Below, piece by piece: positions 11,861-21,736 of a DNA stretch of 64,000 nt (positions are counted from its first letter, which is position 1; every line of letters begins with the position of its first letter). Below the pieces are notes generated by a model. That model ran no database searches and was not told the origin of the DNA. It saw only the letters and a program-made list of their open reading frames with translations. This stretch comes from Drosophila persimilis (Eukaryota; Arthropoda; Insecta; Diptera; Drosophilidae): positions 558,001 to 622,000 of the forward strand of contig NW_020825317.1 of NCBI RefSeq assembly GCF_003286085.1, written 5' to 3'. The position numbers were made by a program, and so were the translations under genes.

Positions 11861-12069
11861 GGCCGTCGGGTGCCGGATGATGGGTTGGCTCGCACAACTC
11901 TGAACTCGGAACTGAGGCGCAGCCGCTCCGGTTAGTAATACCCGGTACCGGGTACCCGGTAGTAATACCCCTGTACACACCGGTGGAAGTGCGACTATAC
12001 TCTCCCCGTGAGGGCGGCTGGAACCTGGCACGGTCATGTCTCTGTCAGGATGCTGGCGAATGGTAGTCG
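11861..12069 (+). ncRNA. HDV-like self-cleaving ribozyme at the LOA-1 5' end
   Basis: Starting at the first base after the target duplication, all helices of the HDV double pseudoknot can be paired. P1 is GGCCGTC (11861-11867) with GGCGGCT (12013-12019), including the G1-U wobble. P2 is CGACTA (11992-11997) with TAGTCG (12064-12069). P3 is CTC (12000-12002) with GAG (12010-12012), closing the 7-nt loop TCCCCGT. P4 is CCTGGCA (12024-12030) with TGTCAGG (12043-12049). The J4/2 strand contains GGCGAATGG, which puts the catalytic cytosine at 12057. The J1/2 loop is long (about 124 nt). HDV-like ribozymes are known at the 5' ends of R2 and some LOA-clade elements, where they free the transcript's 5' end. 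Cleavage here is inferred from structure only. Confidence 0.85.
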
Positions 12070-12265
12070 GGCGGAGAGAAGAAAACTCTCAGTGAAATTA
12101 CCCCAATCCAAGGTGACACTGTTATATGCCGAGGGATGCATGGCCGGGGGGGTGCCCGGTCGCTAATATGCGGACTCTGGATACCTGCCGACCTCCAGTT
12201 TAAATTAAGCTTCGGTGCTATGCCTCGGGTGACCAACCCCTTCCCGCCTACTCGTGGGAACAACA

Positions 12266-13689
12266 ATGCCAAGTAAATCAAAAATACCAATTAAAAACAC
12301 CGCAAAGGAGCTCGGTACTCCTCTTAAAGTACCGGAGGGACAAGCGCCTGGAAAACCAGGTCCAAAGAAGACGGGGAAGGAGACTGAGTCGGTCCACCGT
12401 CTTCAGGCAGCGGCCGCAGCGAGGGGGAGCCCGAAAAGCCAATCGGGTCCTTCCAAGTCGGGTGGATCCAAGGGCGAATCGGAGACCGGGGTGGCTGCCA
12501 AGCAGAGCGTAATCGCGGCTGGTAAGCGCACTGGGACCGAGGAACCCATTGGGGCCACGGCGAGCAGCGTCTCTGCACCACGGGGAGCAAAGCCGTCGTA
12601 CCAGGACAGGAAACGAGCGGCTTTCATCCTGTCCAACGAGGACTCGAACTTTAGGGCGTCGGCAGAAGGAAAGGAGCAGAGGCTGTGGGCCTCCTCAATC
12701 CTGCCACTCTTCCAGCCAGCCAAAGCCGGAAAGAGCGCAGCCAAGGCCCCCAACAAGCGGCAACGCTCAGCGGAGGACTCCGCTAACCAGTCAGGCCAAG
12801 CCCAGCAAGCCAAGCGGGTGAAGACCCACCTCACGAACCGGTCATTCGCTGAGGTGGCGAGGGGCAAGACCCTGATCGGTGTCCTGGACAGGGGCGCCGA
12901 GGACGGCCATGTCCCTCGCGATAAGTGGCACTTGGTGGAGAACGAGCTCCAGGACCGGTTCCTACAGGAACTGGAGGAGAACGGCGGACCACCGCCAAAG
13001 TGGGAGGACGCAGGGTGGCATCAAGGCAAGGTGAAAGCCATCGCCTGCCAAGACGCTCACTATGCGGCCCTCTACATGAAGGCGGTGGCTGCTCTGAAAG
13101 AGGTCTATCCAGGGACGAAACTGGAGGCCGTGAGATGGGAGGATGTTCCCAGCCGTCCGAGAGCCAGAGCATGGGTCTCGGCTAGACCTGCAGAACCTGA
13201 GAAAATCTTCAGGCTACTGCAGGTCTGCAACCCCCACCTTCCCACAGTCGATTGGAAGGTGGCCAAGGTAGAGGACATCCAGAGGCAGAGGCGCCAGATT
13301 ATCCTCGTCCTAAATGAGGATGCGCTAGAGCCCCTCGCCAAGACGGACGGTTGGTCGACTACGGGTACAAAAAGGTCACCATAACCACCTATAAGTCGGA
13401 TCGCAAAGGCAGGCAAGCGGAGGTCGAGCCAGACCCGGAGCTGCCGGAGATCCCGAAAGAGGGCGCCTCGTGCGAGGAAGACAACCCGGCGTCGGATGCG
13501 GCGTCCATGATGTCGGACGACATCCTGGACGACTACGCGTTCGACGAGCTCGACCTAGCCAGAGGTCTCAGCCACATCGTTGTCGGGGAGGAGCCGGATT
13601 CCCCCGACACCGATCTAGAAGCAACAATGGTGGAGGTGAGACTCAGGAATGTCACTGATGATCCTGCAGATAAACCTCCACCATTGTAA
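12266..13689 (+). pseudogene. LOA-1 ORF1 (DUF4780-type), one-base frameshift
   Basis: The frame from the ATG at 12266 encodes a basic, Ser/Gly/Pro-rich N-terminal region, a middle segment with KRAAFILSNEDSNFRASAEG, and the DUF4780-like block with WHQGKVKAIACQD, VPSRPRARAWVS and NPHLPTVDWKVAKVED. At about 13350 a single G is missing compared with units 2-4 (GGTTGG against GGTGTGG), which ends the frame at 13384. The C-terminal acidic tail continues in another frame to 13689 (ADKPPPL). Only this unit carries the deletion, so it happened after, or only in, this copy. The 12266 ATG is chosen because it lies just past the ribozyme leader. Confidence 0.85.
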
Positions 13690-15055
13690 GGCAGCATGCG
13701 CTGCTCTATTGCTCCACCTGGCCAAGGGTGGAGCCGACATAGTCCTCATTCAGGAGCCCTGGATCTTCGGAAACAGGGTCTTCGGTCTGAGGACTTCTGA
13801 CTACAAGCTATACGTAACTGAAACCGCACGTAAAATTGGTACCTGCATTCTTGCAAAAAGAGAGTTGCACTTATTTTTGCTCCCAAATTTCAGCAATGAA
13901 GACCACACCGCCGTGAGCTTAGAAGGCCAGGAGCGCTCACTGAGGATCTGCTCCGCATACATGGGGCATGATCAACCAGACCCCCCTTCACACCCGCCTC
14001 TCCGGGCTCTAATCGCAGACTGTTCGGCCAAAGACATCGGCCTAATTGTGGGGTGCGACGCCAATGCACATCACTGTCAGTGGGGAAGCACTGACACAAA
14101 CGAAAGGGGTGAGTACTTTTTCAGTTACTTACTGACCACTCAGATGGTCTTATTAAACCGGGGTAGTGATCCCACCTTTATTATTAAAAACAGCAAGGAG
14201 GTCCTGGACCTTACGCTAGCCTCTCATGAGATACAGAGTAACATTGTATCCTGTAGGGTCCCGGAAGAGCACTCCTTCTCGGACCACAGGTACGTGGAAA
14301 CTGTTTTCTCCTTCTCAGTACCGAAGCCAGTTCGATTCCGGAACATCAGGCGGACAAACTGGACTCGGTACTCTGATTACCTCTGTCGTGTTTTCCCTGA
14401 GTCCCCATCTGAGGAGGAGTTCTCCACGGAGGCCACGACCCGTCTTCTTAAGATCTTTACCGACGCCTGCAATAAGGCGCTCGACAAAGCATGCCCCTCT
14501 GGCAAGAACAGAGGCCGGAGGAAACCTGAATGGTGGAAACTGGGTGAACTCCGGAGAGCCTCTCGGAGACTCTTCAATAAAGCTAAGGCTGAGAACGTTG
14601 AGCAAAACTGGGCCGAATACGAGGCCAGTCTGTCAACCTACAACAAAGAACTTAGAAAAGCCAAACGCGCCTCCTGGCGTAAGTTCTGCAGCGAAATCGA
14701 GAGTAACTCAGAAGCTTCGCGCTTGCGCAGAGTTCTCTCGATGACAACACCCACCCTGGGCTACTTGCTGGGCTACTTGCTGGGCTACACCGACCAGTCG
14801 TGGACTACATCCAGCGATGAATCGCTAAATCTTCTCCTAAATACTCACTTCCCTGGCTGCGATGAAAACATACCCAACTACTTCGCGCCTCCTTCTGTCG
14901 TCTCAAATGCCATCCTGAGCCTGCCAAGCCAGGAGAACATTTCCTGGGCGATCAGAAGTTTTAAACCTTACAAGTCCGCGGGGCCAGACCGCATTTTCCC
15001 TGCCCAACTGATTCACGCGGGACATAGAGCCATTAACTGGCTCAAAATAATTTAA
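13649..15055 (+). CDS. LOA-1 truncated ORF2: endonuclease-only protein, unit 1
   Basis: This is an uninterrupted 468-codon frame. Residues 1-230 are an AP-type endonuclease with the metal-binding start LMILQINLHHCKAA, IQEPW (residues about 35-39), GCDANAHHCQWGS (about 131-143) and the catalytic SDHRYVE (about 213-219). The rest is the linker leading into RT fingers (GPDRIFPAQLIHAG). The frame then runs into A/T-rich filler and stops, with no RT catalytic core. It overlaps the ORF1 end by 41 bases. The 15-bp repeat at 14759-14790 gives GYLLGYLLGY. The ORF is intact in all four units, but recent duplication is enough to explain this. Whether it is expressed is unknown. Confidence 0.75.
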   Translation: MSLMILQINLHHCKAACAALLLHLAKGGADIVLIQEPWIFGNRVFGLRTSDYKLYVTETARKIGTCILAKRELHLFLLPNFSNEDHTAVSLEGQERSLRICSAYMGHDQPDPPSHPPLRALIADCSAKDIGLIVGCDANAHHCQWGSTDTNERGEYFFSYLLTTQMVLLNRGSDPTFIIKNSKEVLDLTLASHEIQSNIVSCRVPEEHSFSDHRYVETVFSFSVPKPVRFRNIRRTNWTRYSDYLCRVFPESPSEEEFSTEATTRLLKIFTDACNKALDKACPSGKNRGRRKPEWWKLGELRRASRRLFNKAKAENVEQNWAEYEASLSTYNKELRKAKRASWRKFCSEIESNSEASRLRRVLSMTTPTLGYLLGYLLGYTDQSWTTSSDESLNLLLNTHFPGCDENIPNYFAPPSVVSNAILSLPSQENISWAIRSFKPYKSAGPDRIFPAQLIHAGHRAINWLKII

Positions 15056-15896
15056 TTTTAATTTAAAAAAAATTTTCAAAATAGAGTAAAGAAGGCCACA
15101 GTGGCCCTCTATACTTGCAGGAAAGCCATCGGACTAAAATGGGGAATGACTCCTATATAGTTCTGTGGCTTTACACCGCCATCATACGACTGATCATGCT
15201 CTATGAAGTGATGGTGTGGTGGCCAGCCTCTGACAGAAGGACATGCCTCAATAAACTCAAAAGAGTTCAACGCGTGGCAGAGCTATGCATCACTGGCGGG
15301 CTACGCACTACGCGTAGGAGGCGGAGTCTACTGCAGCGAGCTGAACATCAGTCATTGCTTCTGGCTCCCGGATCACTGTTGTGTGTTTCAAGCGGAGGTT
15401 GAAGCCATCAAGGAGGCCATTTCTATCGTCTCCAAACTACGTCTAGACACGCACCTAGTGTGCGTCTTCTCGGACAGCCAAGCAGCTATTAAAGCTCTAG
15501 GCTCAATATCGTCGAACTCGGCGACTGTAAATGACTGCCGCAGACCGCACGAGATCGCAGAGCAGTTAGATCTCTTCCTTAACCTAACCTAACCATGATG
15601 AGGTTTTTTACAAATCCCACATAAAATGTCAGATAAGCATTTCTTATACATATCATGCCTACAGTATTTAGTGCAGAGGCGCTGTCCGAAATCAAACCAG
15701 GGACCTTGTCCAAATACATCCAAGCCTCCGGATGGGACTGCCCTTAACCTGCAGTAGTCTGCTCTCACGGTTCAGGCAACGAGAAGGGGCACATGCCCAT
15801 GCGGCAACACAACGGACCTTTTATAGGTCCAAGTGAGCTCGGGGGCGGGAGACTCACAGCCCCCCCTCCCGGCTACCGCCTTATCCTAACCTAACC
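15056..15896 (+). pseudogene. LOA-1 post-deletion remnant: RT thumb, RNase H, ORF2 C-terminus and 3' UTR
   Basis: After an A/T-rich filler (15049-15085) the LOA frame resumes in the RT thumb (VKKATVALYTCRKAIGLKWG). It jumps by a second deletion near 15310 to RNase H (FQAEVEAIKEAISIV and VFSDSQAAIKALGS, 15383-15570). A third rearrangement at 15580-15670 has unrelated sequence starting with CCTTAACCTAACCTAACC. The ORF2 C-terminus (KYIQASGWDCP) and stop lie at 15747. The 3' UTR ends in TATCCTAACCTAACC. Compared with LOA-2, about 870 bp including the YADD box are missing at the first deletion. Confidence 0.85.
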
Positions 15897-16178
15897 TAGA
15901 TGCGCGCTATCGTCTGGTTGCAGGTCGTTTGTACTGCCACAAACGGACTGCCACATCGTCTGCAAAATCCACCATGTGCACTTCGTGAGGGAGGCTGAGT
16001 CGCAAGATGCTGTCGTGCATTGCGTTACACAGCACTGAGCCCTGCGGGACGCCTGCCGATACGTCCTATTTTTCCGTGCCAGCCTGCGTGTCGTACAGAA
16101 GCAGCCTTCTCTCAACGTATCTTTGTACCATCCGCTGTAGGTACCTGGGTGTGTCGAATCTCCCCAGCGCCCTTAGGA
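15897..16178 (-). pseudogene. R1-clade RT fragment, unit 1 (5'-truncated end of the R1-like element)
   Basis: The minus-strand reading contains RT motif B (SAGVPQGSVLCNAMHD) and the catalytic box FADDVAV. It begins abruptly at 16178 next to the 13-bp BEL duplication, so the R1-like element was 5'-truncated within RT. It continues at 11860 beyond LOA-1. The first 13 bases (15897-15909) are the right copy of the LOA-1 target duplication. Confidence 0.85.
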
Positions 16179-18822
16179 TTCTATGATGGGTGCTTTCATC
16201 CATTTTTCTCGGGATCCGTGCAGAAATAATGGTCCGTATAACCACAAAGTGTGAGCTGACAATCTGCTAGCTGCGATCAATCTCGACAAGACATCGGCTG
16301 CGCTCTTGGCCGATGACACATGACGCCTTTTTGACTGATTTGTTAATGCCTGGATTTTGGCTATTCGATTTGCCACAAAGGTATGTTATGTTGATGATGA
16401 TGCGTTTATCCAGGATAGCATAACGGTGGAATCACTCCAAAAGCATCCTGGAACCGTGTTAATGTCCATGTGCAGATCCTGTCGGACTCGGCTTGTGAGT
16501 TCGGAACCGAGGACTGCAGCACACAGTTCTAACCGTGGTAGTGATTGTTTGGCTGTCGGCACCAGACGTGATTTGGAACAGAGCAGTCTTACTGATACTT
16601 GGTTGTTTTTATATGTAGCGCGTACATATACTGCTGCAGCATATGCTCGTTCTGATGCATCGACCAAAGTATGGAGTTCTTGGGTAACTTTAATTTTACC
16701 ATCCTAGATATGCCGGGGAATTTGCATTTTGTTTAATGTCTGTAAGTCTTCCCGGTATTCTTTCCATTCGGTTTGGTGTTGTAATGGTAATTTGTCATCC
16801 CAATCTAGTTTGAGCTCCCAAAGTTGTTCCATTTCTGTGTTCGTCCACACAATTTATCCTTCTTTGGCATCCAGATGAGACCCAGAGCTTTCACGCTGTA
16901 ATGCTCTAGTGTCTCTCCTAGTTTGACATCGCTTACAATATGCTCTTTGGGAATTCCTTGGAGAAGTTTCTCATTGTTAGAGCACCACTTGCGCAATTTG
17001 AATCAGGACGGCAGCAATATCTTATTTAGTGCTTGTCGAACATGAATTGCCTCTGGAATAGTGTTTGCTCCAATTAGACAGTCGTCAACGTAGAAATCGG
17101 TTTTTAATTTTGATGATCCTACTGGTAGTCTGTCTTTGTATTGTGTTGCCAAATGATCCAGACATTTCGTTGCTAGGAACGGAGCAGCTGTTGTCCCATA
17201 TGTGACTGTTTTCAGGCGATAGTACCTGATCTCTTCGGACGGATTGTTTCTCCAGACTATCATTTGATGGAATTGATCCATTCGGATTCATCCACACTTG
17301 CCGGTACATCTTTTCTATGTCCGCTGTGAATGCGTACTTATGAATTCTAAATCGTAGCAGAATGGACATAAGTTCGCTTTGAATGTCGTTCAAAGATTTC
17401 CCGCTTGTTGAGTTTTGGTGGTGCTCTCAGGTTTGAGTACACAATGATGTGGAATGAAGTAGTGCTTTTTGGGAACCTTTGATGCTGGCACAGTCTTCAT
17501 ACTCTTCCATGAAGTCCACATAACTCTTCCAAGTTTCTGTTGAGCTTCGCCGCTCCAACGCTAGGAATCTTTTTGTTGCGGTTTCCACCGACTCCCCCTG
17601 GGCTGAAGGGTGTTCGGAAAATGGGAGCTTTACAATAAACCGGCCATCTGAAGCAGTCTGAAGATTTTCTATAAAATGAGCTTCGCACCGTGCTTCCACT
17701 GGTGTGCGTGGTTTGTCTTCCGTCTCTAAATTGTCCAGAGCTCAGATTCTTTCTATGAGCTCGTTTACTCCCGTTGCACAAATGGGTGTGGGCTGTGGGC
17801 AGATTTGACTTTTCCTGCCACAATCCATCCCAGTTTCGTGTTTTGTAGCAGCGGGCCGCCTGTCCGGCTCGGCTCCAATTAGCATGTCGATCTTGCCTGG
17901 CTTATGGAAGTTTGGATCTGCCAGTGCGATCTTGCTTGGTACGTTTAAGCTCTCTGTATCGAGTGCCTAAGCTGGATGATCAGGTAATACGAAAGCTTCA
18001 GTTCTTTGGGTAAAACCATTGTGAAGGGATTTCATGAGCACATTTACTCGTGCTCTGCTGGTCTTTGATTGACCTCCAATTCCTTCGCTCCGTAATGTAG
18101 TGTCTTTTAGTTTGAGTGACAACATTAATATCATTCGTTCAGAGATCAAGTTTATCTGTGATCCTGAATCTAGCAGTGCTCTGAAGCTAGCAATCTGCCC
18201 GTTGTTGGCTTCTACTACCACCTTTGCTGTGGTCAGTAGATTGTAACTATTGTTACTTGCTGCACCCACCGTCGGGCCTCTTGATTCTGTAGCTGCGCCC
18301 GATGCTGTTTCCAAATGTAGCATCGTGTTGTGCTTCTTGACACACTTGAAGCAGTTTCGACCAGGGCATGCGTTTGTTCTGTGATTTGTTCTAAAGCAAT
18401 TAACTCACATTTTATGTTTTTGTACACACTTTAGTCGTTCTGATGGAGATTTGGACCGAAATTCTTCGCATCCGTAGAGCCAATGGATTGCTTTCTTGCA
18501 GAATGTGCATAAGGGTGCTCACGCTCTCCCTGTGTTTGCTGATGCACATGTCGTGCCTTTTGGCTCTCTCCTTGATGCTGATGGCTTCTTACTAGTTCCT
18601 AGAACTCGAATTCTTTGCTCCAAGAACTGAAGCATCGTATCTAGCGATTGCTCCTACAAGGCCTTATTTGTAACATCCAGTTTGTTTCTGATAATGGAAA
18701 TCAATATTGGATCCCATGTAGATATATTGATGCCCGATCCTTTTAGTGATGCAAGGGATTCTATGGTTGTTATGTACAACTCTTTTAATGACTTGGGATC
18801 GTAATTAATTGTTTGATGATTG
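16179..18822 (-). pseudogene. BEL/Pao gag-protease-RT-RNase H, unit 1
   Basis: Read on the minus strand from 18822: gag C-terminal part (18822-18330), an aspartic protease with ALLDSGSQINLIS (about 18190-18150), a LADPNFHKPGKIDMLIG-type region (17950-17870), RT with FTADIEKMYRQVW (about 17320) and FYVDDCLIG (about 17100), and RNase H with SLPRLELCAAVLG and FWSDSTVMLSWI (16560-16390) followed by ADVLSRLIAAS and LWLYGPLFL (16300-16240). Stops and frame changes occur at about 17830, 17430, 17280 and 16850, so no complete Pol is encoded. The right copy of the R1 target duplication is at 16179-16191. Confidence 0.88.
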
Positions 18823-19206
18823 AGGTAGAGGACATCCAGAGGCAGAGGCGCCAGATTATCCTCGTCCTAAATGAGGATGCGCTAGAGCCCCTCGCCAAGA
18901 CGGACGGTGTGGTCGACTACGGGTACAAAAAGGTCACCATAACCACCTATAAGTCGGATCGCAAGGGCAGGCAAGCGGAGGTCGAGCCAGACCCGGAGCT
19001 GCCGGAGATCCCGAAAGAGGGGGCCTCGTGCGAGGAAGACAACCCGGCGTCGGATGCGGCGTCCATGATGTCGGACGACATCCTGGACGACTACGCGTTC
19101 GACGAGCTCGACCTAGCCAGAGGTCTCAGCCACATCGTTGTCGGGGAGGAGCCGGATTCCCCCGACAGCGATCTAGAAGCAACAATGGTGGAGGTGAGAC
19201 TCAGGA

Positions 19207-20613
19207 ATGTCACTGATGATCCTGCAGATAAACCTCCACCATTGTAAGGCAGCATGCGCTGCTCTATTGCTCCACCTGGCCAAGGGTGGAGCCGACATAG
19301 TCCTCATTCAGGAGCCCTGGATCTTCGGAAACAGGGTCTTCGGTCTGAGGACTTCTGACTACAAGCTATACGTAACTGAAACCGCACGTAAAATTGGTAC
19401 CTGCATTCTTGCAAAAAGAGAGTTGCACTTATTTTTGCTCCCAAATTTCAGCAATGAAGACCACACCGCCGTGAGCTTAGAAGGCCAGGAGCGCTCACTG
19501 AGGATCTGCTCCGCATACATGGGGCATGATCAACCAGACCCCCCTTCACACCCGCCTCTCCGGGCTCTAATCGCAGACTGTTCGGCCAAAGACATCGGCC
19601 TAATTGTGGGGTGCGACGCCAATGCACATCACTGTCAGTGGGGAAGCACTGACACAAACGAAAGGGGTGAGTACTTTTTCAGTTACTTACTGACCACTCA
19701 GATGGTCTTATTAAACCGGGGTAGTGATCCCACCTTTATTATTAAAAACAGCAAGGAGGTCCTGGACCTTACGCTAGCCTCTCATGAGATACAGAGTAAC
19801 ATTGTATCCTGTAGGGTCCCGGAAGAGCACTCCTTCTCGGACCACAGGTACGTGGAAACTGTTTTCTCCTTCTCAGTACCGAAGCCAGTTCGATTCCGGA
19901 ACATCAGGCGGACAAACTGGACTCGGTACTCTGATTACCTCTGTCGTGTTTTCCCTGAGTCCCCATCTGAGGAGGAGTTCTCCACGGAGGCCACGACCCG
20001 TCTTCTTAAGATCTTTACCGACGCCTGCAATAAGGCGCTCGACAAAGCATGCCCCTCTGGCAAGAACAGAGGCCGGAGGAAACCTGAATGGTGGAAACTG
20101 GGTGAACTCCGGAGAGCCTCTCGGAGACTCTTCAATAAAGCTAAGGCTGAGAACGTTGAGCAAAACTGGGCCGAATACGAGGCCAGTCTGTCAACCTACA
20201 ACAAAGAACTTAGAAAAGCCAAACGCGCCTCCTGGCGTAAGTTCTGCAGCGAAATCGAGAGTAACTCAGAAGCTTCGCGCTTGCGCAGAGTTCTCTCGAT
20301 GACAACACCCACCCTGGGCTACTTGCTGGGCTACTTGCTGGGCTACACCGACCAGTCGTGGACTACATCCAGCGATGAATCGCTAAATCTTCTCCTAAAT
20401 ACTCACTTCCCTGGCTGCGATGAAAACATACCCAACTACTTCGCGCCTCCTTCTGTCGTCTCAAATGCCATCCTGAGCCTGCCAAGCCAGGAGAACATTT
20501 CCTGGGCGATCAGAAGTTTTAAACCTTACAAGTCCGCGGGGCCAGACCGCATTTTCCCTGCCCAACTGATTCACGCGGGACATAGAGCCATTAACTGGCT
20601 CAAAATAATTTAA
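19207..20613 (+). CDS. LOA truncated ORF2 (endonuclease-only), unit 2
   Basis: A 468-codon frame, identical in translation to the unit 1 copy at 13649-15055. It carries the same GCDANAHHCQWGS and SDHRYVE endonuclease motifs and the same premature end in A/T filler. It is preceded only by the ORF1 tail, with no LOA 5' UTR or promoter, so it has no obvious means of expression. Confidence 0.7.
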   Translation: MSLMILQINLHHCKAACAALLLHLAKGGADIVLIQEPWIFGNRVFGLRTSDYKLYVTETARKIGTCILAKRELHLFLLPNFSNEDHTAVSLEGQERSLRICSAYMGHDQPDPPSHPPLRALIADCSAKDIGLIVGCDANAHHCQWGSTDTNERGEYFFSYLLTTQMVLLNRGSDPTFIIKNSKEVLDLTLASHEIQSNIVSCRVPEEHSFSDHRYVETVFSFSVPKPVRFRNIRRTNWTRYSDYLCRVFPESPSEEEFSTEATTRLLKIFTDACNKALDKACPSGKNRGRRKPEWWKLGELRRASRRLFNKAKAENVEQNWAEYEASLSTYNKELRKAKRASWRKFCSEIESNSEASRLRRVLSMTTPTLGYLLGYLLGYTDQSWTTSSDESLNLLLNTHFPGCDENIPNYFAPPSVVSNAILSLPSQENISWAIRSFKPYKSAGPDRIFPAQLIHAGHRAINWLKII

Positions 20614-21454
20614 TTTTAATTTAAAAAAAATTTTCAAAATAGAGTAAAGAAGGCCACAGTGGCCCTCTATACTTGCAGGAAAGCCATCGGACTAAAATGG
20701 GGAATGACTCCTATATAGTTCTGTGGCTTTACACCGCCATCATACGACTGATCATGCTCTATGAAGTGATGGTGTGGTGGCCAGCCTCTGACAGAAGGAC
20801 ATGCCTCAATAAACTCAAAAGAGTTCAACGCGTGGCAGAGCTATGCATCACTGGCGGGCTACGCACTACGCGTAGGAGGCGGAGTCTACTGCAGCGAGCT
20901 GAACATCAGTCATTGCTTCTGGCTCCCGGATCACTGTTGTGTGTTTCAAGCGGAGGTTGAAGCCATCAAGGAGGCCATTTCTATCGTCTCCAAACTACGT
21001 CTAGACACGCACCTAGTGTGCGTCTTCTCGGACAGCCAAGCAGCTATTAAAGCTCTAGGCTCAATATCGTCGAACTCGGCGACTGTAAATGACTGCCGCA
21101 GACCGCACGAGATCGCAGAGCAGTTAGATCTCTTCCTTAACCTAACCTAACCATGATGAGGTTTTTTACAAATCCCACATAAAATGTCAGATAAGCATTT
21201 CTTATACATATCATGCCTACAGTATTTAGTGCAGAGGCGCTGTCCGAAATCAAACCAGGGACCTTGTCCAAATACATCCAAGCCTCCGGATGGGACTGCC
21301 CTTAACCTGCAGTAGTCTGCTCTCACGGTTCAGGCAACGAGAAGGGGCACATGCCCATGCGGCAACACAACGGACCTTTTATAGGTCCAAGTGAGCTCGG
21401 GGGCGGGAGACTCACAGCCCCCCCTCCCGGCTACCGCCTTATCCTAACCTAACC
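20614..21454 (+). pseudogene. LOA ORF2 remnant and 3' UTR, unit 2
   Basis: Duplicate of 15056-15896 at an offset of 5558. It contains the RT thumb, RNase H (20941-21150), ORF2 C-terminus and the CTAAC-repeat 3' end, with the same three internal rearrangements. Confidence 0.9.
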
Positions 21455-21736
21455 TAGATGCGCGCTATCGTCTGGTTGCAGGTCGTTTGTACTGCCACAA
21501 ACGGACTGCCACATCGTCTGCAAAATCCACCATGTGCACTTCGTGAGGGAGGCTGAGTCGCAAGATGCTGTCGTGCATTGCGTTACACAGCACTGAGCCC
21601 TGCGGGACGCCTGCCGATACGTCCTATTTTTCCGTGCCAGCCTGCGTGTCGTACAGAAGCAGCCTTCTCTCAACGTATCTTTGTACCATCCGCTGTAGGT
21701 ACCTGGGTGTGTCGAATCTCCCCAGCGCCCTTAGGA
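21455..21736 (-). pseudogene. R1-clade RT fragment, unit 2
   Basis: Duplicate of 15897-16178, with the same FADDVAV box on the minus strand. Here its left neighbour is a duplicated LOA 3' end rather than the original insertion. Confidence 0.88.

Larger units (their letters stand above)
11861..15896 (+). mobile_element. LOA-clade retrotransposon copy 1 (LOA-1), internally deleted
   Basis: The 4036-bp element sits between 13-bp duplications. It has a 5' ribozyme-like leader, ORF1, an ORF2 in which the RT core is deleted, an RNase H remnant, and a 3' UTR ending in CCTAACCTAACC. Its 3' portion from 13266 is the first part of the tandem array. Because ORF2 lacks the RT catalytic core, this copy could only have been mobilised in trans. 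Confidence 0.9.
13266..18822. repeat. Tandem array unit 1 (5557 bp)
   Basis: The unit contains LOA-1 from ORF1 to its 3' end (+), an R1-like piece (-) and BEL RNase H, RT, protease and gag (-). It differs from unit 2 by only a handful of bases, for example the missing G near 13350, C for G near 13612 and C for G near 16306. Its start is an arbitrary point inside LOA-1 ORF1. The unit 1/2 junction (18823-18825) joins BEL gag to LOA ORF1 through a shared AGG. Confidence 0.95.

Noticed and set aside
12324..13172. Long minus-strand frames opposite LOA-1 ORF1
   Set aside because: They are G/C-rich antisense shadows of ORF1 with no recognisable motifs, and ORF1 itself has a conserved family block.
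14226..14744. 172-residue frame inside the LOA endonuclease, repeated in every unit
   Set aside because: It is a shadow of the 468-codon ORF2 in another frame. Its composition is unlike a protein and the real frame has clear endonuclease motifs.
15580..15597. True telomeric repeat array
   Set aside because: Only two to three CCTAA copies, located inside or at the ends of LOA elements.
18813..19247. 144-residue frame repeated at unit junctions (also 24371 and 34571) as a gene
   Set aside because: It is antisense BEL gag read into the tail of LOA ORF1. The start is a by-product of the array breakpoint.
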